Shown piece by piece: positions 1 to 7,921 of a stretch of 64,000 bases of DNA (position 1 is the stretch's first letter; each line of letters starts with the position of its first letter). The translations under genes and the position numbers were made by a program. The notes below the pieces were generated by a model, which worked only from the letters and a program-made list of their open reading frames with translations, searched no databases and was not told the DNA's origin. The stretch lies in assembly GCA_958439205.1 (NCBI GenBank), contig OY288189.1, positions 1,937,001 through 2,001,000 on the forward strand, in the 5' to 3' direction. This DNA comes from an uncultured Allorhizobium sp. (lineage in GTDB: Bacteria > Pseudomonadota > Alphaproteobacteria > Rhizobiales > Rhizobiaceae).

Positions 1-1
1 G

Positions 2-418
2 CTCGAGAAGAGCTTCGGCAGCTGGTCGCGCGAATATCGCCCGCTCTACGGGCCGCTCGAGGCCGGGCTGTCGCGTTTCGTGGCGCTCAAGAAAGAGGCT
101 AGCTTCATCGGCAAGCAGGCGGCTCTGGAAGAGAAGCTTTCAGGCGGCACGCTCCGGCTGCGCACGTTCATCGTTGAGGCCAAGGATGCCGACGTCATCG
201 GTGATGAACCGATCTCGTTCAATGGCGAGGTGCGCGGCTGGGTGACCTCGGGGGGCTTTGCCCATCCTAGCGGCGTGTCGGTCGCCATCGGCTATGTTCC
301 GAAGGAGATTGCTGACGAAATCGAGGGCTGGGGCGTGGAAATTCTTGGGGAAATCCTGCCCGCCCGTCTGCAGCCTCAGTCGCTTTTTGACGCGAACGGG
401 TCGCGAATGAGAAACTGA
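2..418 (+). CDS. C-terminal part of a GcvT-domain FAD-dependent dehydrogenase (dimethylglycine/sarcosine dehydrogenase-like), truncated by the window
   Basis: The reading frame is open from base 2, so the gene starts upstream of the window; 138 codons remain before the TGA. The visible protein has the aminomethyltransferase (GcvT) C-terminal pattern: EYRPLYGPLEAGLSRFVALK, then a helix with FIGKQAAL, then the small barrel containing VTSGGFAHPSGVSVAIGYV. In family members this barrel follows an N-terminal FAD oxidase domain, and the whole enzyme demethylates glycine betaine derivatives and passes the one-carbon unit to tetrahydrofolate. The FAD part is not visible here, so a stand-alone GcvT-like protein cannot be excluded. 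It ends 274 bp before livH and is probably a separate transcription unit. Confidence 0.75.
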   Translation, partial: LEKSFGSWSREYRPLYGPLEAGLSRFVALKKEASFIGKQAALEEKLSGGTLRLRTFIVEAKDADVIGDEPISFNGEVRGWVTSGGFAHPSGVSVAIGYVPKEIADEIEGWGVEILGEILPARLQPQSLFDANGSRMRN

Positions 419-692
419 ACCGTTTTCCACAAAAGTGGGCTTGCATTAGTTCCCGAGAATGAACGGCGGGTCGCCTCGCGCGACCTGCTGATTTCCTAAG
501 CTTTTTCTGCTTCTTTTTTGTGTGACCTGTCATTTCCCGGGTCAAAGCGCCTGTTAACAGTAACATTTTGTCTGACGGATGCCTTTTTGGCTTCACATTT
601 TCGGACAAAGCGATATGGAATCCTCCGACGCCTATGCCCGAAAGGGACAACAAAATGAGACGCAACAATCAGGCGCGTCCGGGGGATAATAT
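419..692. promoter_or_regulatory. Intergenic region and probable promoter region of the liv operon
   Basis: No gene is seen in these 274 bases. The AT-rich stretch at about 500-600 contrasts with the flanking genes and includes a 10-bp palindrome CTGTTAACAG at 551-560, which extends to a TGTTA/TAACA inverted repeat at 552-565. Further on, TTTGTC and GACAAA form a widely spaced inverted pair. A purine-rich ribosome site (GGGGGATAAT) lies directly before livH. Which element is the promoter cannot be decided by eye. Confidence 0.35.
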
Positions 693-1595
<903 letters not shown>

Positions 1596-1599
1596 TCCC

Positions 1600-2994
1600 A
1601 TGACCACTAATGCAAACGTAAACGGTGCCGCGTCGTCCGGCACGCTCGCGCGCGCCATCAAGGAAGGCATCTTCGCAGGTGTCATCTCGCTCGGTCTCTT
1701 CGTCCTCTACATCGGCATCAAGACCGATCAGAACATGGCGAACGAGCTGGTCTGGTACACGCGTCCCGGCCTGCTGGCGATCTTCGTTCTCATCGCCGCC
1801 TTCGGTCGCTTCGCCATGGTCGCCTTCATTGCGCCGTGGATCGCTGCCCGCAAGGAGAAGAAGTCGGCGGCCGTGCCGGTGCACGACATCGATGCCAAGC
1901 CGTCCTTCTTCAAGACGCATTTCCTGAAGATCGCGCTCTTGGCGCTCATTCTCTACCCGCCGGTCATTCTCGCTCTGACAGGCGTTCAGGGTTCGCTGAA
2001 ATATGTCGACAACTTCGGCATCCAGATCCTGATCTACGTCATGCTGGCCTGGGGTCTGAACATCGTCGTCGGTCTCGCCGGCCTGCTCGACCTCGGCTAC
2101 GTCGCCTTCTATGCGGTCGGTGCCTATTCCTACGCGCTGCTCGCCCAGAACTTCGGCCTGTCCTTCTGGCTGCTTCTGCCGCTCGCCGGCATTCTGGCTG
2201 CCTTCTGGGGCATCATCCTCGGCTTCCCGGTTTTGAGGCTCAGGGGTGACTATCTTGCCATCGTGACGCTCGCCTTCGGGGAAATCATCCGACTGGTGCT
2301 GATCAACTGGCAGGATGTCACCAAGGGTACCTTCGGTATCTCCAGCATTCCGAAGGCCACCTTCTTCGGCATCGAGTTCAATGCCTCGGCTGACGGCTTT
2401 GCCAAGACCTTCGACCTGCCGATGTCCTCCGCCTACTACAAGATCTACCTCTTCTACGTGATCCTGGCGCTGTGCTGCCTGACGGCCTATGTCACGATCA
2501 AGCTTCGCCGCATGCCGATTGGCCGTGCGTGGGAAGCGCTGCGTGAAGACGAGATCGCCTGCCGTTCGCTCGGCATCAACACCGTGACGACCAAGCTGAC
2601 CGCCTTTGCGATCGGTGCGATGTTCGGTGGTTTTGCCGGCTCGTTCTTCGCGGCCCGCCAGGGCTTCGTCTCGCCGGAAAGCTTCGTCTTCCTCGAGTCC
2701 GCGGTCATCCTCGCCATCGTCGTTCTCGGCGGCATGGGTTCGCTGACGGGTATTGCGATTGCGGCAATCGTCATGATCGGCGGCACGGAAGCGCTGCGCG
2801 AAATGGAGTTCCTCAAGCATATCTTCGGCCCCGACTTCACGCCGGAACTGTACCGCATGATCCTCTTCGGCCTCGCCATGGTCGTGGTCATGCTGTTCAA
2901 GCCGCGCGGCTTCGTCGGCAGCAGAGAGCCGACGGCCTTCCTCAAGGAACGCAAGGCCGTCTCGGGCAGCTTTACCAAGGAAGGTCACGGCTGA
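1600..2994 (+). CDS. livM: Branched-chain amino acid ABC transporter permease LivM
   Basis: This 464-residue protein has the LivM permease core in its C-terminal 320 residues, including NIVVGLAGLLDLGYVAFYAV and a cytoplasmic loop with GRAWEALREDEIACRSLGIN. The N-terminal ~130 residues carry extra hydrophobic segments and a charged loop (AARKEKKSAA), the long form common in alphaproteobacteria. It forms the second half of the transmembrane channel with LivH. It starts four bases after livH and its TGA overlaps the livG ATG (2994), so translational coupling is likely. Confidence 0.93.
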   Translation: MTTNANVNGAASSGTLARAIKEGIFAGVISLGLFVLYIGIKTDQNMANELVWYTRPGLLAIFVLIAAFGRFAMVAFIAPWIAARKEKKSAAVPVHDIDAKPSFFKTHFLKIALLALILYPPVILALTGVQGSLKYVDNFGIQILIYVMLAWGLNIVVGLAGLLDLGYVAFYAVGAYSYALLAQNFGLSFWLLLPLAGILAAFWGIILGFPVLRLRGDYLAIVTLAFGEIIRLVLINWQDVTKGTFGISSIPKATFFGIEFNASADGFAKTFDLPMSSAYYKIYLFYVILALCCLTAYVTIKLRRMPIGRAWEALREDEIACRSLGINTVTTKLTAFAIGAMFGGFAGSFFAARQGFVSPESFVFLESAVILAIVVLGGMGSLTGIAIAAIVMIGGTEALREMEFLKHIFGPDFTPELYRMILFGLAMVVVMLFKPRGFVGSREPTAFLKERKAVSGSFTKEGHG

Positions 2995-3866
2995 TGACTT
3001 CCGGGAACACGACAATGAGCAATGACACCATCCTGAAGGTCGAGCATCTGTCGATGCGATTTGGTGGTCTGATGGCCATCAACGACTTCTCTTTCGAAGC
3101 CAAGCGCGGCGAGATTACCGCGCTGATCGGCCCCAACGGTGCCGGCAAGACCACCGTTTTCAACTGCATCACCGGCTTCTATCGGCCGACGATGGGCATG
3201 ATCACGCTGACCCAGAAGTCGGGCGACCAGTATCTGCTGGAGCGCCTGCCGGACTTCGAAATTCCGAAGAAGGCAAGGGTTGCGCGTACCTTCCAGAACA
3301 TCCGGCTCTTCTCGGGTCTGACCGTTCTCGAAAACCTGCTGGTTGCCCAGCACAACGCGCTGATGAAGGCGTCGGGCTACACCGTTCTCGGTCTCCTCGG
3401 ACTGCCGGCCTACAAGAAGGCGGCAAACGATGCGATCGAGAAGGCCCGCTACTGGCTCGACAAGGCAGATCTCACCGATCGCGCCGACGACCCGGCCGGC
3501 GACCTGCCTTACGGCGCCCAGCGTCGTCTGGAAATCTGCCGCGCCATGTGCACGGGGCCGGAACTCCTGTGCCTCGACGAGCCGGCAGCCGGTCTGAACC
3601 CGAAGGAATCCCTGGCGCTCAACACGCTGTTGCGCAGCATTCGCGATGAAGGCACGTCGCTGCTCCTGATCGAGCACGACATGTCCGTCGTCATGCAGAT
3701 TTCCGACCACGTCGTGGTTCTGGAATATGGCCAGAAGATCTCCGATGGCACGCCTGATCACGTGAAGAACGACCCGAAGGTCATCGCGGCCTATCTGGGT
3801 GTCGAGGATGAAGAATTGGAAGAAGTGATCCACGAAGTCGAAGCGATTGCCGGAGGGGAAGCCTGA
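2994..3866 (+). CDS. livG: Branched-chain amino acid ABC transporter ATP-binding protein LivG
   Basis: The 290-residue ATPase has a Walker A motif GPNGAGKTT near residue 43, a Q-loop in ARTFQNIRLF, a variant signature LPYGAQRRLEICRAM (LPYGAQ in place of LSGGQ is normal for LivG) and Walker B LLCLDEPAAGLNPKE. The C-terminal tail is acidic (EDEELEEVIHEVEA), a rhizobial extension. The annotated ATG overlaps the livM stop; a second ATG seven codons further in (3015, MSNDTILKVEHLSM) is a possible alternative. It energises the LivHM channel together with LivF. Confidence 0.93.
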   Translation: MTSGNTTMSNDTILKVEHLSMRFGGLMAINDFSFEAKRGEITALIGPNGAGKTTVFNCITGFYRPTMGMITLTQKSGDQYLLERLPDFEIPKKARVARTFQNIRLFSGLTVLENLLVAQHNALMKASGYTVLGLLGLPAYKKAANDAIEKARYWLDKADLTDRADDPAGDLPYGAQRRLEICRAMCTGPELLCLDEPAAGLNPKESLALNTLLRSIRDEGTSLLLIEHDMSVVMQISDHVVVLEYGQKISDGTPDHVKNDPKVIAAYLGVEDEELEEVIHEVEAIAGGEA

Positions 3867-4594
3867 TGTCCTCTGAACCGCTTCTCAAGGTTTCCAATGT
3901 CGAAACCTATTACGGCAACATCCGTGCGCTCGCTGGTGTCGACGTCGAGGTCCACAAGGGCGAGATCGTATCGCTGATCGGTGCCAACGGTGCCGGCAAG
4001 TCGACGCTGATGATGACCATCTGCGGCAGCCCACAGGCGCGCTCCGGACAGGTTATCTTCGACGGTGAAGACATCACCAAGGTCCCGACCCATCTGATCG
4101 CCCGTCGCCGCATCGCCCAGTCGCCGGAAGGTCGCCGCATCTTCCCACGCATGACGGTGCTCGAAAACCTGCAGATGGGTGCCGGCCTTGATGACCTGAA
4201 ATACTTCAAGGAAGACGTGGAGAAGATCTTCACGATGTTCCCACGCTTGAAGGAGCGCCAGAGCCAGCGCGGCGGCACACTGTCGGGTGGCGAGCAGCAG
4301 ATGCTCTCCATCGGTCGTGCGCTGATGTCGCGCCCGAAGCTGCTTCTCCTCGACGAGCCTTCGCTCGGCCTTGCGCCGCTGATCGTCAAGGGCATCTTCG
4401 AACAGATCAAGCGGCTCAACCAGGAAGAGGGCCTGACCGTCTTCCTCGTCGAGCAGAACGCTTTCGCCGCACTGAAACTGTCCGACCGTGCCTATGTCAT
4501 GGTCAACGGCAAGGTGACGATGAGTGGCACGGGTAAGGAACTGCTGGCCGATCCGTCGGTCCGCGCGGCCTATCTCGAAGGCGGCCATCACTGA
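3866..4594 (+). CDS. livF: Branched-chain amino acid ABC transporter ATP-binding protein LivF
   Basis: A 242-residue ABC ATPase with Walker A GANGAGKST, Q-loop SPEGRRIFPRMTVLENLQMG, signature LSGGEQQMLSIGRAL and Walker B LLLLDEPSLGLAP, all diagnostic of LivF. It forms the heterodimeric ATPase with LivG. The start overlaps the livG stop by one base and the next gene follows after 18 bases, so it is part of the same transcript. Confidence 0.94.
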   Translation: MSSEPLLKVSNVETYYGNIRALAGVDVEVHKGEIVSLIGANGAGKSTLMMTICGSPQARSGQVIFDGEDITKVPTHLIARRRIAQSPEGRRIFPRMTVLENLQMGAGLDDLKYFKEDVEKIFTMFPRLKERQSQRGGTLSGGEQQMLSIGRALMSRPKLLLLDEPSLGLAPLIVKGIFEQIKRLNQEEGLTVFLVEQNAFAALKLSDRAYVMVNGKVTMSGTGKELLADPSVRAAYLEGGHH

Positions 4595-4612
4595 GCGCGG
4601 GGAGAATTTGAC

Positions 4613-4966
4613 ATGCAAGGTTTGTTTTTCGAAAGCGACACCACCGTTCGCCTCGTGCTGCGGTTCCTCGTGATGCTGCTGGGTTTCTGGACCGCCTGGC
4701 GGACCGGCAAGGCTGCAGCCGAGGGCTGGAACGGCTACGGCACGGTGTTCGTCTACGTGCTGGGCTTGGGGTTCGCGATGCGTTTCCTGCATTATTCGCT
4801 GTTTGCAGGACCGTTCGTCAGCCCCTTCTTCTACGTCCTCGACGTGGTCATCCTGATGGTGTTTGCCGTGGCTGGTTTCCAGTCACGCCGCACCACGCAG
4901 ATGGTCGATAACTACTACTGGCTCTATGAGAGAACCTCGTATTTCTCGTGGAAGAACAAAGATTGA
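4613..4966 (+). CDS. DUF6867 family small membrane protein in the liv operon
   Basis: The 117-residue protein has three to four hydrophobic segments (about residues 12-28, 45-65, 68-92) and ends with a soluble tail, NYYWLYERTSYFSWKNKD, rich in aromatic residues. I recognise it as the small protein family (DUF6867) found behind livF in Rhizobiales; its function is not known. Position between livF and the binding-protein gene suggests it accompanies the transporter, perhaps as an assembly or stability factor, but that is inference. A ribosome site (GGGGAG) precedes the ATG. Confidence 0.75.
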   Translation: MQGLFFESDTTVRLVLRFLVMLLGFWTAWRTGKAAAEGWNGYGTVFVYVLGLGFAMRFLHYSLFAGPFVSPFFYVLDVVILMVFAVAGFQSRRTTQMVDNYYWLYERTSYFSWKNKD

Positions 4967-4979
4967 CAAGCTGTTGTTT

Positions 4980-5001
4980 TCTGTCGCAGATTGGCGACAG
5001 A
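4980..5001. promoter_or_regulatory. Perfect 8-bp inverted repeat upstream of the liv binding-protein gene
   Basis: TCTGTCGC (4980-4987) and GCGACAGA (4994-5001) are exact inverted repeats around the six-base loop AGATTG. No T run follows, so it is less likely to be a simple terminator than an operator or an mRNA hairpin separating the permease/ATPase genes from the more highly expressed binding protein. Confidence 0.35.
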
Positions 5002-5016
5002 GGGCGTCGACTTGCA
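5001..5016 (+). promoter_or_regulatory. Possible sigma-54 (RpoN) promoter upstream of the liv binding-protein gene
   Basis: AGGGCGTCGACTTGCA has the GG-N10-GC spacing of sigma-54 promoters (GG at 5002-5003, GC at 5014-5015) and a good TTGCA minus-12 part; the minus-24 part (AGGGCG against TGGCAC) is poor. It lies about 115 bases before the ATG. Nitrogen control of this gene would be expected, but the match is weak. Confidence 0.25.
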
Positions 5017-5131
5017 ATAAGACAAGGCCTCGGCCGTATACAAAGAGTGGAACAGTTTTCCGGCGCAGTCACAGCGGGTATTGCGCAGGGTTTTTAATCC
5101 TAACCCGCATAAAAAACTTGGGAGTCACAAT

Positions 5132-6250
5132 ATGAAGAAGTCTCTTCTTTCGGCAGTTGCGCTGACGGCCATGGTTGCCTTCAGCGGCAACGCTTACGCC
5201 GAAATCCTCGTCGGCGTTGCCGGCCCGCTGACTGGCCCGAACGCTGCGTTCGGCGCTCAGCTCCAGAAGGGTGCCGAGCAGGCTGCTGCCGACATCAACG
5301 CCGCCGGTGGCATCAACGGCGAAATGATCAAGGTCGTTCTCGGTGACGACGTCTCGGACGCCAAGCAGGGCGTTTCGGTCGCCAACAAGTTCGTCGCTGA
5401 CGGCGTCAAGTTCGTCGTCGGTCACTTCAACTCGGGCGTTTCGATCCCGGCTTCTGAAGTCTATGCCGAAAACGGCATCCTGCAGATCACGCCTGCTTCG
5501 ACCAACCCGAACTTCACCGAGCGCGGCCTGTGGAACACCTTCCGCACCTGCGGTCGTGACGACCAGCAGGGCGCAGTTGCCGGCAAGTACATCTCCGACA
5601 ACTTCAAGGACGCCAAGGTTGCTGTCGTGCATGACAAGACGCCTTACGGCCAGGGTCTTGCCGACGAAACCAAGAAGGCAATGAACGAACTCGGCGTTAC
5701 CGAAGTCATCTACGAAGGCATCACTGCCGGCGAAAAGGACTACTCGGCCCTCATCGCCAAGATGAAGGAAGCCGGCGTATCGGTCGTCTACTTCGGCGGT
5801 CTGCACACCGAAGCTGGCCTCATCATGCGTCAGATGGACAGCCAGGGTCTGGAAGCAACCCTGATGTCTGGCGACGGCATCACCTCGAACGAACTTGCTT
5901 CGATCGCCGGTGACGCAGTTGACGGCACCCTGATGACCTTCCCGCCGGATCCGCGCCAGAACCCGAACGCTGCCGACGCCGTGAAGAAGTTCCGCGACGC
6001 TGGCTTCGAGCCGGAAGCCTACACGCTGTACTCCTACGCTGCTCTGCAGGTAATCGCAGAAGCTGCCAAGGCTGCTGCTTCTTCCGACCCGGAAACCATT
6101 GCTACGGCTCTAAAGGAAAAGGGTCCGTACACGACCGTAATCGGCGAACTCGGCTTCGACGCCAAGGGCGACATCACCCGTCCGGACTACGTCATGTACA
6201 CCTGGAAGAAGGGCGAGGACGGCAAGTACTCGTACTTCCAGAACAAGTAA
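5132..6250 (+). CDS. livJ: Branched-chain amino acid ABC transporter periplasmic substrate-binding protein (LivJ/LivK type)
   Basis: The 372-residue product opens with a Sec signal peptide ([23 protein letters not shown]) and continues with the type I periplasmic-binding fold: [40 protein letters not shown] and the hinge region [19 protein letters not shown]. This protein captures the amino acid and delivers it to LivHM. I chose the ATG at 5132 because GGAG lies just upstream and because the longer frame from 5081 would put 17 charged residues before the signal peptide. It is separated from the other liv genes by 165 bases with its own candidate signals and is followed by a terminator. Confidence 0.92.
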   Translation: MKKSLLSAVALTAMVAFSGNAYAEILVGVAGPLTGPNAAFGAQLQKGAEQAAADINAAGGINGEMIKVVLGDDVSDAKQGVSVANKFVADGVKFVVGHFNSGVSIPASEVYAENGILQITPASTNPNFTERGLWNTFRTCGRDDQQGAVAGKYISDNFKDAKVAVVHDKTPYGQGLADETKKAMNELGVTEVIYEGITAGEKDYSALIAKMKEAGVSVVYFGGLHTEAGLIMRQMDSQGLEATLMSGDGITSNELASIAGDAVDGTLMTFPPDPRQNPNAADAVKKFRDAGFEPEAYTLYSYAALQVIAEAAKAAASSDPETIATALKEKGPYTTVIGELGFDAKGDITRPDYVMYTWKKGEDGKYSYFQNK

Positions 6251-6276
6251 TCGATCCGCATCGCGGTTTGATGGAA

Positions 6277-6300
6277 AGCCCGGCCTCGCGCCGGGTTTTC
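6277..6300 (+). terminator. Rho-independent terminator after the liv binding-protein gene
   Basis: CCCGGC (6279-6284), loop CTCGC, GCCGGG (6290-6295) followed by TTTTC. It lies 29 bases after the stop codon and separates the plus-strand liv cluster from the convergent ATPase gene. Confidence 0.75.
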
Positions 6301-6317
6301 TGCGTTTGGGGGGATGG

Positions 6318-6851
6318 TTAAGTCGGCAAGACCTGCAGGATGAAGTCGACGCGTGCCTCAACCGGTAACTTGGGCACAATGATCCACTCATAGCCAAGCC
6401 TTGGATAGAGACTGGCCAGGCGATCGTACTCCTCCATTGCTTGCTCGATGCCATGCCGGCGCTCTGCGTCCTGGACGTAGATCTCGGGCCATGGTTCGAG
6501 AGCGAAGACACGCGTGTGATATCGTTGCTCCTTGATCAGGCGATAAAGCGGTCCTTCATCCCCGGTCGCGACCGTATAGGCTGATGCGGCATCGACCAGG
6601 CCTCGGTCGAAGAAGACCCAGTCCAGTTCGGCGCCCATCCGGACACGGTCTTCGGTCGCGAGTTTGATTGCCGCTTCGGCGAAAGCGGCAAGGTCTATCC
6701 ATGGCAGGGCCTTGCCGCCATCGGACAATTGCTGTGCCACTATTCTGCGTCCCGGCTCCTCGACGATGTTGTAGCCTCGGCCCAGCAGTTCCCGGACGAG
6801 CGTGGACTTGCCGCCACCGGAACATCCGGTGATTACAACGAAGTTGTCCAT
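6318..6851 (-). CDS. AAA-family P-loop ATPase/kinase-like protein
   Basis: The 177-residue protein begins MDNFVVITGCSGGGKSTLV, with a Walker A motif GCSGGGKST at residues 9-17, followed by EEPGRRIVAQQ and FFDRGLVDA (a Walker B-like DRG motif). This matches the small AAA_28-type nucleoside-kinase-like ATPases, whose substrates are mostly unknown. I chose the ATG at 6851 because AGGAGG lies seven bases before it; another ATG two codons upstream (6857) is too close to the ribosome site. It is convergent with the liv genes. A phosphotransferase role is inference from the fold. Confidence 0.75.
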   Translation of the reverse strand: MDNFVVITGCSGGGKSTLVRELLGRGYNIVEEPGRRIVAQQLSDGGKALPWIDLAAFAEAAIKLATEDRVRMGAELDWVFFDRGLVDAASAYTVATGDEGPLYRLIKEQRYHTRVFALEPWPEIYVQDAERRHGIEQAMEEYDRLASLYPRLGYEWIIVPKLPVEARVDFILQVLPT

Positions 6852-6997
6852 GGTCATGCCTCCTCTGGTTTCTAAGTTTTGTGATTGGCCGGCAACGGCC
6901 TTCACCGGCGTCGTCACCGTATGGTCAACCGTCTGCGGAGCGCAGGTGACAGGTCAGGTTCTGTGTTGAAGGTATGGCGGGGCAGCGCTTTGGACGG

Positions 6998-7921
6998 TTA
7001 CGTCTCGCGCAGCACATTTGCTGCCTTCACGGCGGCCGAGGCGCGGTTTTCCACCCCGAGCTTGGAATAGATCTGCTCCAGATGCTTGTTCACCGTGCGT
7101 GACGACAAGCCCAGGATCTCGCCGATGTCGCGGTTGGCCTTGCCCTTGGCGATCCAGAGCAGAACTTCGCTTTCGCGATGCGTGAGGGCGAAGCGTTCAC
7201 GCAGCATCTCGTCTTCGCTCTGGCGGTTGGCGGAGGTGAGGCGGAAGAGATATTCGTCTGCACCGATCGTGCCGAGCAGGGAGAGCGTCAGCGGCAGACC
7301 GGTGGCGCCAGGATAGGCGAAGCTGGACTCGCCCTGCGCGGTGCTGCCGGCGCGGCGGACGGAGAGCCAGGCGGCGGCGGCCTTCGCGACATCGCCGATG
7401 CCGTCGGCATGGCCCGTCGCGGTCTCGATCAGCCGGTTTGCCTGCGGCGTTGTCCAATGGACCTGTCCGTCGCCACGGATGGCGAGCAGGTGGCGACCGG
7501 CGGCATCGAGCGCCACACGGGCGCTCTGGGCCGAGCGGGCATTGGACAGATGAACCCGGATGCGGGCGCGCAGCTCGTCGATGTTGATCGGCTTGGTGAG
7601 ATAGTCGACGCCGCCGGATTCCAGGGCTTTGACGACGTGCTCCGTTTCCGTCAGGCCGGTCATGAAGATGACCGGCACCTGGGCGACAACCGGATCGGCC
7701 TTCAGTGTGCGGCAGGTCTCGAAGCCGTCCATGCCCGGCATGACGGCATCCAGCAGGATGAGGTCGGGGCTGATGCGGGCGACGATCGAGAGCGCACCGT
7801 GGCCGGAGGTCGCAATCAGCACGGAATAGCCGGATGCTTCCAGGGCTTCGGTGAGAAAGCCGAGCGCATCGGGACTGTCGTCCACGAGAAGCACGATATC
7901 GCGGCGGTTCGCCTCAGCCAT
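6998..7921 (-). CDS. LuxR-family response regulator, partner of the permease-kinase fusion
   Basis: The 307-residue protein has an N-terminal receiver domain (VLLVDDSPDALGFLTEAL; phosphoacceptor Asp in LILLDAVMPGMDGF; conserved Lys in YLTKPINIDEL), a middle region of about 100 residues resembling a degenerate PAS domain (HLLAIRGDGQVHWTTPQANR), and a C-terminal LuxR helix-turn-helix (LTHRESEVLLWIAKGKANRD and SSRTVNKHLEQIYSKLGVEN). The ATG at 7921 overlaps the end of the upstream kinase gene by eight bases, so the two are translated together and very probably form a phosphorelay. Its targets are not visible; nitrogen-source genes nearby are candidates. Confidence 0.88.
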   Translation of the reverse strand: MAEANRRDIVLLVDDSPDALGFLTEALEASGYSVLIATSGHGALSIVARISPDLILLDAVMPGMDGFETCRTLKADPVVAQVPVIFMTGLTETEHVVKALESGGVDYLTKPINIDELRARIRVHLSNARSAQSARVALDAAGRHLLAIRGDGQVHWTTPQANRLIETATGHADGIGDVAKAAAAWLSVRRAGSTAQGESSFAYPGATGLPLTLSLLGTIGADEYLFRLTSANRQSEDEMLRERFALTHRESEVLLWIAKGKANRDIGEILGLSSRTVNKHLEQIYSKLGVENRASAAVKAANVLRET

